From an uncultured Pelagibacteraceae bacterium (GTDB lineage: Bacteria > Pseudomonadota > Alphaproteobacteria > Pelagibacterales > Pelagibacteraceae), in assembly GCA_902519455.1 (NCBI GenBank), contig CABYJT010000004.1, positions 1-39,619 of the forward strand: a DNA stretch of 39,619 bases. Reading direction: 5' to 3'. The notes under the pieces were generated by a model. It did not search any database. It worked only from the letters and a program-made list of their open reading frames with translations, and was not told the origin of the DNA. The position numbers were made by a program, and so were the translations under genes. Shown here piece by piece: positions 33,458-39,619 of the stretch (position 1 is its first letter; each line of letters starts with the position of its first letter).

Positions 33458-35575
33458 ATGTCATCTGAAGTCTCAAGTATTCAAGGTAAATCAACTTCAT
33501 CTAAAAATATAATTACATATTCTTTAGTTCTATTAACTTTTTTAGTTGCTTTATGGTTATCCTTTCAAAGTGAGGGTCCATCAAAAATGCCAAAGGTAGT
33601 AACTGATCAATTTACATTTACTGCATGGGTTAATGAAGGTGAAGATTATTTAAAAAAAAATTATAGATGGATTACGAAAATAATAGCTAGTTACATTAAA
33701 AATATTTATTATTTTGTTGAAGACTTTCTTCTCGACTCTCCTTGGCTTTTAATTGCGGCATTAATATTTTTACCTTGTTTAATTGCAGGTGGCTTGAGAT
33801 TGGGTCTATATTCTTTATTCGTAATTTATTTTTGGGGTGCTACAGGTATGTGGGAACCATCCCTTCAAACTGTAGCATTGATGGGCTTGTCTGTATTAAT
33901 GTGTGTAGTTGTGGGTGTAACCTTGGGAGTTATGTGCTCTCAGAGTGATCGATTTGAAAATTTTATGAAACCTATTTTAGATACAATGCAGGTGATGCCA
34001 GCATTTGTTTATCTGTTTCCTGCTCTATTCTTTTTTGGTATTGGAGGAGCTCCAGCTATATTGGCCACTATGATTTATTCCATGCCTCCAATAATTAGAT
34101 TAACAAATACAGGAATTAGACAAGTTTCAGCGGAGACAATAGAGTCTGCAACTTCATTTGGTTCAAGCAAATTACAGCTTTTATTTAAAATTAAAATTCC
34201 ACTTTCATTACCAAGTATAATGATGGGAATTAACCAAGTTATTATGATGGCATTGGCACTTGTGGTTCTTGCATGTTTTATCGGAGCGGAAGGAATTGGC
34301 GGTCAAGTGTGGCAAGCAATTAGAAGACTAGACGTTGGTTGGGCGATGGAAGGTGGGCTGTGTATTCTATTTATGGCAATAATGTTTGATAGATTTAGTA
34401 TGTCTTTCAGTAAAACAGAACAATCTCTACCCTCAAATGTTCAAAAATTTTATTTACTCCCTCAATCTTGGGAAAAATATTTAATTGCTAGAGTTATAGA
34501 AAAACCTTTAGAATTTATAAGTGGATTAACTAATTTTGTCTGTATTAATTTAACAAGGTCAATTGCTTATGTATTTGAATTTTGTATTTCATTATCAAAT
34601 AAAAATACTGCAAGAGATATAAGCGAAGCTATAACAAGAAGATATTATATCATACCTTCATTTTTACTTATTCTGGCAATTTCCTTTATCGACTCTTACA
34701 TGATTAGTATAGGATCTTTTCCTGAGGAATGGAGATTGTCAATTAGGCAACCAATTTCTAATGCTGTTGACTCTTTAACGGTAAATCCTGGCTTTATAGC
34801 TTTTACTAAAGCTCTTAGAGGGTTTGTTTATCTTAAACTTTTGCGCCCGCTTGACATATTCTTAACTCATGTGCCATGGTGGTATACATTAGGTGTATTC
34901 TCTGCAATTGGGTATTTCACTGTTGGTATAAGGTTTGCAATCATCACTGCTTTATTATTATTATTTATTGGTGCTTGTGGGATATGGCCCCAATCAATGA
35001 TAACACTATCATCTGTTTTGGTTTCTGTAGCTTTGTGTTTTATAATTGGAGTACCTCTAGGAATAATCGCATCTTATAATGAGAGATTTAGAAATGTTCA
35101 AAACGTTGTATTAGATGCTATGCAGACATTACCTTACTTCTGTTATTTAATTCCCGTATTAATGTTTTTTGGAGGAGGAGTTGTTTCAGCTATATTGGCA
35201 ACAGTTATATACTCTATTCCACCTATAATAAGATTAACTTCTTTAGGTTTAACTCAAGTATCTGGAACCTATTCAGAAGTTTCGCGATCATTTGGTGGTA
35301 CGTTATTACAAACTTTAAACAAAATTAAATTTCCCTTAGCAGTTCCAAGTTTAGTGATTGGATTTAATCAAACAGTAATTATGGCTTTTGCTATGCAAAT
35401 AGTTACACCTCTAATTGGCGGAAAGGGACTAGGTTTAGAAGTATTTAATGGATTAGCCAGATCAGATACTGGGAGAGGTTTGGCCGCAGGTATAGGAATA
35501 GTATTATTAGCAATAATTATAGATAGAATATCACTTGCTTGGACAAAAAAGCAAAGAGAAGCCTTGGGTTTATAA
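33458..35575 (+). CDS. proW: Double-length glycine betaine-type ABC permease (tandem ProW-ProW fusion)
   Basis: 705 residues, about twice a usual ProW, with two complete permease domains. Domain one (about 75-330) ends with the EAA region SATSFGSSKLQLLFKIKIP, and domain two (about 390-700) with EVSRSFGGTLLQTLNKIKFP. Corresponding pairs include DTMQVMPAFVYLFPALFFFG and DAMQTLPYFCYLIPVLMFFG, and ATMIYSMPPIIRLTN and ATVIYSIPPIIRLTS. A single chain can thus form the whole inner-membrane channel that a ProW homodimer normally makes. The halves are clearly related but have diverged. The frame is uninterrupted, so it is one gene. It lies between divergent proV and proX, which follows after 90 bases with a promoter-like sequence. 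Confidence 0.92.
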   Translation: MSSEVSSIQGKSTSSKNIITYSLVLLTFLVALWLSFQSEGPSKMPKVVTDQFTFTAWVNEGEDYLKKNYRWITKIIASYIKNIYYFVEDFLLDSPWLLIAALIFLPCLIAGGLRLGLYSLFVIYFWGATGMWEPSLQTVALMGLSVLMCVVVGVTLGVMCSQSDRFENFMKPILDTMQVMPAFVYLFPALFFFGIGGAPAILATMIYSMPPIIRLTNTGIRQVSAETIESATSFGSSKLQLLFKIKIPLSLPSIMMGINQVIMMALALVVLACFIGAEGIGGQVWQAIRRLDVGWAMEGGLCILFMAIMFDRFSMSFSKTEQSLPSNVQKFYLLPQSWEKYLIARVIEKPLEFISGLTNFVCINLTRSIAYVFEFCISLSNKNTARDISEAITRRYYIIPSFLLILAISFIDSYMISIGSFPEEWRLSIRQPISNAVDSLTVNPGFIAFTKALRGFVYLKLLRPLDIFLTHVPWWYTLGVFSAIGYFTVGIRFAIITALLLLFIGACGIWPQSMITLSSVLVSVALCFIIGVPLGIIASYNERFRNVQNVVLDAMQTLPYFCYLIPVLMFFGGGVVSAILATVIYSIPPIIRLTSLGLTQVSGTYSEVSRSFGGTLLQTLNKIKFPLAVPSLVIGFNQTVIMAFAMQIVTPLIGGKGLGLEVFNGLARSDTGRGLAAGIGIVLLAIIIDRISLAWTKKQREALGL

Positions 35576-35603
35576 AATCCAGAAAAAGTTACATTTTTCT
35601 CAG

Positions 35604-35633
35604 TTTACAAACTACTAGTTTTTGTTTTAAAAT
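35604..35633 (+). promoter_or_regulatory. Putative sigma-70-type promoter for proX
   Basis: TTTACA (35604-35609) matches five of six -35 bases and TAAAAT (35628-35633) five of six -10 bases, with an 18-base spacer. Transcription would start about 25 bases before the proX ATG, and the ribosome site GAGAGGA at 35654-35660 lies within the short leader. Together with the terminator after proX this would make proX an independent single-gene transcript. Confidence 0.42.
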
Positions 35634-35665
35634 GTACCTTTAATTAATTAAATGAGAGGAAATAA

Positions 35666-36676
35666 ATGAGATTATCAAAAACAATATCAGCTCTATTTTT
35701 ATCTTTCGTAATTTTATTTGCTAGTCTTACTCAGGCAAATGCAAAAAGATTACATGCTGCTATTGCTGACTGGACAGGTGGAATAATTACTTGTGAAGTT
35801 GCAGTAGGAATTCTTGAAAGAGAAATGGGCTACAAAGTTAAACAAACAGTATTCCCTTCAGGAACTGGATTATGGGAAGCAATTGCTGCTGGTGAACTTG
35901 ATTTTGCTTGTGAAAGCTGGCCAAGTTATGCAGAAGCAGATGATGTTATGTTTAACGAAGATTTAATTTATGATGGTAAAGTTGTAAAATCATATAAGGG
36001 AGATGGAACAGTTGATCTTTTAGGAACAACTGGAATTATCGGTATGTCTGATTACTGGATCCCAAGATATGCAGCTGAAAAATTTGGAATTAAATCTTGG
36101 AGAGATTTAAACAAACATAAAAAAGAGTTTGCTACTATTGAAACAGGTGGTAAAGGAAGATTAATTGGATGTCCTGTAGCTGGTTGGAACTGTCATGACC
36201 AAAAAAGATTAGATCTTTTAGGAATTGACTTTCAAGCAGATGAACTAGGAACAGAGGCTGCTGCTGTTGCAGAAGCTAAAGCTGCTTACATGAGAAAAGA
36301 GCCATTCTTATTATACCTATGGTCACCACACTGGTTCTTTGGTGAGTTTGATATGGTAGGAGTAGGTCTTCCTGACTACAAAACTTGTGCAGGAGATACA
36401 TTTACTGAAGCAAACAACTGGAAGACTTGTGGTACAGATGGATGGCCAGCAACTGGTTGGGATAAAGATTATACTATGAACTATGGAAATCCTGATACAT
36501 TTGCAAAACCAGAACATGCTAAAGCAAAAGCTTTTTTTGAAAGAATGAAATTAGACAACTTAGATCAAGCTAAGATGCTTGTTGAAGTTGACATCAAAAA
36601 AAGAGATGTAAAAGAAGTTGTGAATGAATGGTTAGACAACAATCCAGATAAGTGGAAAAGTTGGTTACCTAACTAA
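35666..36676 (+). CDS. proX: Periplasmic glycine betaine-type substrate-binding protein (ProX/OpuAC family)
   Basis: 336 residues with a signal peptide (ISALFLSFVILFASLTQANA, cleavage probably after ANA at about residue 26). The mature protein starts KRLHAAIADWTGG. Aromatic residues that may form the cation-pi cage of this family are seen in ADWTGGI, CESWPSYAEAD and LWSPHWFFGEFDMVG. It binds a quaternary ammonium or sulfonium osmolyte in the periplasm and delivers it to ProW. Base usage is noticeably cleaner and less AT-rich than its neighbours, as expected for a highly expressed gene. A good ribosome site, a promoter-like sequence and a strong terminator bracket it. Glycine betaine, DMSP, carnitine and gamma-butyrobetaine are all possible ligands. 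Confidence 0.92.
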   Translation: MRLSKTISALFLSFVILFASLTQANAKRLHAAIADWTGGIITCEVAVGILEREMGYKVKQTVFPSGTGLWEAIAAGELDFACESWPSYAEADDVMFNEDLIYDGKVVKSYKGDGTVDLLGTTGIIGMSDYWIPRYAAEKFGIKSWRDLNKHKKEFATIETGGKGRLIGCPVAGWNCHDQKRLDLLGIDFQADELGTEAAAVAEAKAAYMRKEPFLLYLWSPHWFFGEFDMVGVGLPDYKTCAGDTFTEANNWKTCGTDGWPATGWDKDYTMNYGNPDTFAKPEHAKAKAFFERMKLDNLDQAKMLVEVDIKKRDVKEVVNEWLDNNPDKWKSWLPN

Positions 36677-36699
36677 AATTTAAACTTTAAAAAATAATT

Positions 36700-36732
36700 A
36701 AGGGCTTTGTGAAAACAGAGCCCTTTTTTTTT
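36700..36732 (+). terminator. Rho-independent terminator after proX, ending 2 bases before the next start codon
   Basis: AAGGGCTTTG (36700-36709) pairs with CAGAGCCCTT (36716-36725) with one T-G wobble, around a six-base loop, and a run of nine T (36724-36732) follows. It is 23 bases after the proX stop. The ATG of the phosphodiesterase gene begins at 36735, so this gene has no leader or ribosome site outside the terminator. It should depend on read-through unless a promoter lies inside proX. Confidence 0.9.
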
Positions 36733-36734
36733 AC

Positions 36735-37358
36735 ATGCATATAATTCATCGAGGAATTGTAAATAAAAATTACAAAGAAAATTGTCTAGAGTCATTTAAA
36801 GTATCATTTAAAAGAAAATATGGAATTGAAACTGATATTCACGCAACTAAGGATAATAAATTTGTGTGTTTTCATGATTTTACTTTAAAAAGAATTTTTA
36901 AAATTAATCAGAGTATTAAAAATATTAATTATACAGATTTAAAAAAATTTAAAATACCTCTTCTAAAAGAAGTTTTAGAGCTATCAAAAAACAAATTTCC
37001 TATTTTTATAGAGATAAAACCATTACTAAATAAAAAGCTGTTATCTAAATTAATATATGAGACTAGAGTATTTAAAAAATGTATTTTTATCTCTTTCAAG
37101 CACAAAAATATCTATGATCTTTTAAAGCTTAATTCTAAAGTTAAAGTTGGGATATCATTTTCTAATAAAGACAGTGTTAAATCGATTTTAAAATATGGGT
37201 TAAATAAAAAAATAAAATATCTAATATTAGATAAGAAGTTTTTAGATAATAAGAAAGTGCAACTAATGAGTCAGGAAAAATATTACTATACAATAAAAAC
37301 TCAAAAAGAATTTTTAAAATATAATGAAAATAATAACCTTATATTTGAAAATTTATGA
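36735..37358 (+). CDS. Glycerophosphodiester phosphodiesterase family protein
   Basis: 207 residues, short for the family (usually 240-300). The active-site motifs are all visible: HRG at 5-7, the metal ligands in ETDIH (E32, D34), the catalytic His47 in CFHDFT and EIKP (E93, K95). Such enzymes hydrolyse glycerophosphodiesters to glycerol-3-phosphate and an alcohol such as choline. No signal peptide is seen, so the enzyme should be cytoplasmic. Coming right after a betaine-binding protein gene, it may free choline or phosphate from glycerophosphocholine, but this is inference. It is richer in Lys and AT than proX. Its 3' end overlaps that of the dioxygenase gene on the opposite strand by 6 bases. 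Confidence 0.85.
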   Translation: MHIIHRGIVNKNYKENCLESFKVSFKRKYGIETDIHATKDNKFVCFHDFTLKRIFKINQSIKNINYTDLKKFKIPLLKEVLELSKNKFPIFIEIKPLLNKKLLSKLIYETRVFKKCIFISFKHKNIYDLLKLNSKVKVGISFSNKDSVKSILKYGLNKKIKYLILDKKFLDNKKVQLMSQEKYYYTIKTQKEFLKYNENNNLIFENL

Positions 37359-38486
37359 TTTATATTGTTTAAGATATTCTAATCTGCCAATTATCTCATC
37401 TCTATCAAGATAATACCCTTGAAGATGACGATGACCTGAATTTGGATCAAAAGCTGTTCTGCCGTGTAAAACACGTCTATTATTAAAAGAAAATATGTCT
37501 CCTGGTCCTAGTCGAAATTTAATTTGAAATTTGTCATCATGTAAAAGATTACCAAATCTGTGGTGAGCTTTATAAACTTTATCCATTTGGTCTGGATGGC
37601 AGTCTAATGCATCCATAGTTGCAACACTAAATCTAATATCATGAAAATCTTTGTCTTTTGTTAAACTAATTGCTGGGGCATGAAAGCTTCGGTGAGATTC
37701 TTGAGTATAATCCTTATCTCTAAACTTTAGTGGTACAGAGATTAATGTTTCAAAAATCTCTTTTTCATTTTTCCTCAAATAATCAGCAACAGCAAAGCCA
37801 TCAATCGCAGAAGAGTCTCCACCCTTTGCATCATTTACTAAACAGTGTAAAAACTGATAACCAGGCGGTAATTCAAACCAAGGTAAATCCATGTGGTTTC
37901 TTAAAGCATGAGCTGTGTAAGCAGAATTATTTGGTTTTGGAATATTGATTACTTCAAAAGGGGTTTTAAAAAAGGTTTCTCTTACGTGACTTATTCTATG
38001 AAGAATATCAAAACCTGATTTTTTTTCTGTTGGTGAATTTTTTACTATTGCTATACCTTTATGATGTAATAGTTCTAACCACTTTATTAATCCTTCATCA
38101 GAATTAATTACTTCATCATGTTCAATACATATCGACGAAAATTCTTTTTCCAAATTATTATTCCAAAGATGATAAGGTGAGACATATTCTTGTTTATTTT
38201 TAATTGTATAACAATTTTCTCTCAACCACTTAGGATCATAATAACTTGTGTGGTCACCCTCACTCCACTCTATTTCTAATTTGCCATCACCATTTAAAGA
38301 ATATTTTTTGGGATTTATTTCTTTTGATACCTCTAAGATATTAAACATTCTATGTCTTGAGTCTTTATCATGTGCAGTAGGACAATTATCTCTTAACCAC
38401 ATGTAATTAAATTTACTTTCTTCACCATCATTCCAAGTAATTTGTAAATAAGTGCTGTTTTTTGTGATTTTAGAAATAGAATTCAT
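37353..38486 (-). CDS. Gamma-butyrobetaine hydroxylase-like 2-oxoglutarate/Fe(II) dioxygenase (TauD superfamily)
   Basis: 377 residues with the two-part layout of gamma-butyrobetaine and trimethyllysine hydroxylases: an N-terminal DUF971-like domain (YMWLRDNCPTAHD near 28-40) and a C-terminal TauD-type domain. Iron ligands are placed as His198 and Asp200 in RNHMDLPW and His341 in RRVLHGRTAF. The enzyme would hydroxylate a betaine with O2 and 2-oxoglutarate; gamma-butyrobetaine to carnitine is the best-known reaction. In animal BBOX1 the N-terminal domain binds zinc through three Cys and a His, whereas here only Cys35 and His39 are evident in that segment, so the zinc site is probably incomplete or changed. 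It is flanked by betaine transporter genes (proX side and a second proV), supporting a quaternary ammonium substrate. Confidence 0.86.
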   Translation of the reverse strand: MNSISKITKNSTYLQITWNDGEESKFNYMWLRDNCPTAHDKDSRHRMFNILEVSKEINPKKYSLNGDGKLEIEWSEGDHTSYYDPKWLRENCYTIKNKQEYVSPYHLWNNNLEKEFSSICIEHDEVINSDEGLIKWLELLHHKGIAIVKNSPTEKKSGFDILHRISHVRETFFKTPFEVINIPKPNNSAYTAHALRNHMDLPWFELPPGYQFLHCLVNDAKGGDSSAIDGFAVADYLRKNEKEIFETLISVPLKFRDKDYTQESHRSFHAPAISLTKDKDFHDIRFSVATMDALDCHPDQMDKVYKAHHRFGNLLHDDKFQIKFRLGPGDIFSFNNRRVLHGRTAFDPNSGHRHLQGYYLDRDEIIGRLEYLKQYKS

Positions 38487-38518
38487 AATAAATAATTATC
38501 TAAAATCAAAAAAATTTC

Positions 38519-38539
38519 AATTCAATTAATAGTTGAATT
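38519..38539. promoter_or_regulatory. Inverted repeat in the divergent region between the dioxygenase and the second proV
   Basis: AATTCAA (38519-38525) and TTGAATT (38533-38539) form a perfect 7-bp inverted repeat with seven bases between. It sits in the 114-base gap that must carry promoters for both divergent genes, 33 bases upstream of the dioxygenase start and 61 bases before proV copy 2. It could be an operator. Chance is a serious alternative given the AT content; no clear -35/-10 pair was found. Confidence 0.25.
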
Positions 38540-38600
38540 TAATAAAGTTATTTTATTGTTGATTTGCTTTGATGTACTAAAAGAACTAAACTTTAAATAA

Positions 38601-39619
38601 ATGTCTAAAATCGAAATCAATAACGTATACAAAATTTTCGGTCCAAAACCTGATAGTGTTCTTAAAATGGTACAAGAAGGAGCTTCAAAAGAAGATGTTC
38701 TAGAAAAAACTGGACATACAGTTGGATTAGATAATGTATCTTTAAAAATTGAAGAAGGTGAAACATTTGTTTGTATGGGTTTGTCTGGATCAGGAAAATC
38801 AACACTAATTAGACATTTAAATAGATTAATAGACCCAACCTCTGGAGAAATTTTAGTAGAAGGCAAAGATGTTACTACTCTAAACAAAGAACAGTTAATT
38901 GAGTTTAGAAGACAGAAAATGAGTATGGTATTTCAACGATTTGGGCTATTCCCACATAAAACAGTTTTACAAAATGTTGGTTACGGACTCGAAATGCAAG
39001 GTATGGAGGTTGAAAAGAGAAATTCTGTTGCTATGGAAAAGATCGAGTCTGTCGGTTTGACTGGATTTGAAAATCAATATCCTGCACAACTTTCTGGAGG
39101 TATGCAACAGCGAGTAGGTCTTGCAAGAGCCTTGGCTACTAACACAGACATTATGTTAATGGATGAAGCTTTTTCTGCATTAGATCCTTTAATTAGAAGT
39201 GATATGCAGAAACAACTTATAGACCTCCAATCAGAATTAAAAAAGACAATAGTATTTATTACTCATGATCTTGATGAGTCATTAAGGTTAGGAGATCATA
39301 TTGGAATTTTGAATGCAGGAAAACTTGTACAGGTAGGAACACCTGTAGAAATCATAATGAACCCTGCTGATGAATATGTTGAGGCATTTGTTAAAGACGT
39401 AAATAGAACAAAGGTTATAAAAGCAAAAATTATAATGAAACCAGTAAATCAATCAGATGATATTGACAAATCAAACTTAATAAAAGTTGAAGAAGACCAA
39501 TTTATAGAGGAATTTCTACCTCAAGTTGTTTGTAGTAACTCTAATTGTGAGGTAGTTGATAAACAAGGAAATGCTAAAGGCTATATTTCTAATAAAGAAT
39601 TGCAAGAATCACTTTCAAA
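38601..39619 (+). CDS. proV: Glycine betaine/proline-type ABC transporter ATP-binding protein (ProV/OpuAA), copy 2, cut by window edge
   Basis: I translated this frame directly: it opens at the ATG at 38601 and stays open for about 339 codons to the window end, so the C-terminus is missing. It has the ProV-type N-terminus (KIFGPKPDSVLKMVQEG, then LEKTGHTVGLDNVSL), Walker [11 protein letters not shown]-loop MVFQRFGLFPHKTV, signature LSGGMQQR and Walker B IMLMDEAFSALDPL. The Walker B Glu is retained, but the usual EPF is EAF. The C-terminal part beyond about 270 looks like a divergent CBS-type regulatory region (VDKQGNAKGYISN). It is clearly related to but not identical with the copy at 32330. 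A cognate permease and binding protein probably lie beyond the window edge. Confidence 0.9.
   Translation, partial: MSKIEINNVYKIFGPKPDSVLKMVQEGASKEDVLEKTGHTVGLDNVSLKIEEGETFVCMGLSGSGKSTLIRHLNRLIDPTSGEILVEGKDVTTLNKEQLIEFRRQKMSMVFQRFGLFPHKTVLQNVGYGLEMQGMEVEKRNSVAMEKIESVGLTGFENQYPAQLSGGMQQRVGLARALATNTDIMLMDEAFSALDPLIRSDMQKQLIDLQSELKKTIVFITHDLDESLRLGDHIGILNAGKLVQVGTPVEIIMNPADEYVEAFVKDVNRTKVIKAKIIMKPVNQSDDIDKSNLIKVEEDQFIEEFLPQVVCSNSNCEVVDKQGNAKGYISNKELQESLS

Noticed and set aside
33458-35575. Assembly error or frameshift joining two proW genes
   Set aside because: The frame is continuous with no stop, and the two domains differ in sequence throughout, so it is not a duplicated read or collapsed repeat.
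35581-35598. Short inverted repeat (GAAAAA/TTTTTC) after proW as a terminator
   Set aside because: Only six A-T-rich pairs with no U-run after it; too weak to call.

Overview
The window looks like a piece of a streamlined marine alphaproteobacterial chromosome, most likely SAR11 (Pelagibacterales). It is strongly AT-rich and coding density is close to complete. Neighbouring genes overlap or are separated by a few bases, convergent genes meet end to end, and much of the gene content serves uptake and breakdown of small methylated or zwitterionic osmolytes. No stretch above 300 bases lacks a gene. I saw no rRNA, tRNA, CRISPR array, insertion sequence or phage gene. The assignment to SAR11 is inference from composition and gene content.

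Layout. 1-1012 (minus): the N-terminal part of a 3-hydroxyacyl-CoA dehydrogenase cut by the window edge, then bioY. 1070-6521 (minus): a peptide-type ABC importer (binding protein, two permeases, fused double ATPase). 6638-14120 (plus): a tight seven-gene operon of unknown pathway with a GcvT-like protein, an S51-type hydrolase, an FMN-dependent 2-hydroxyacid dehydrogenase, a ThDP enzyme, a transthyretin/5-hydroxyisourate-hydrolase-like protein, a DmdA-like demethylase and a thiolase. 14122-20564 (minus): a eutA-like gene, an ectoine-hydrolase-like gene (doeA/eutD) and a Pot-type ABC importer in one collinear unit. 20625-26862 (plus): EamA exporter, hydroxyisobutyrate-type dehydrogenase, aldehyde dehydrogenase, VOC protein, homocysteine methyltransferase, msrA and a serine hydrolase. 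26864-31368 (minus): iron alcohol dehydrogenase, amidase, EamA exporter and a second homocysteine methyltransferase. 31405-32337 (plus): a third EamA protein. 32330-39619: a glycine-betaine-type transporter with divergent proV, a double-length proW and proX, then a glycerophosphodiesterase, a gamma-butyrobetaine-hydroxylase-like dioxygenase, and a second proV cut by the window edge.

How it fits together. Three importers bring in peptides, an ectoine- or polyamine-like compound, and betaines. Nearby enzymes could open the ectoine ring, hydroxylate a betaine, strip methyl groups onto tetrahydrofolate (DmdA/GcvT family) or homocysteine (two methyltransferases), and oxidise the remaining carbon skeleton. 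Each of the three binding-protein genes is followed by a strong hairpin before the next gene. For potD and proX a promoter-like sequence precedes the gene, and the terminator runs straight into the next start codon. This suggests that binding proteins are made as short, abundant transcripts while downstream genes rely on read-through. The most interesting candidates for undescribed biology are the 6638-14120 operon and the eutA-doeA-pot unit.
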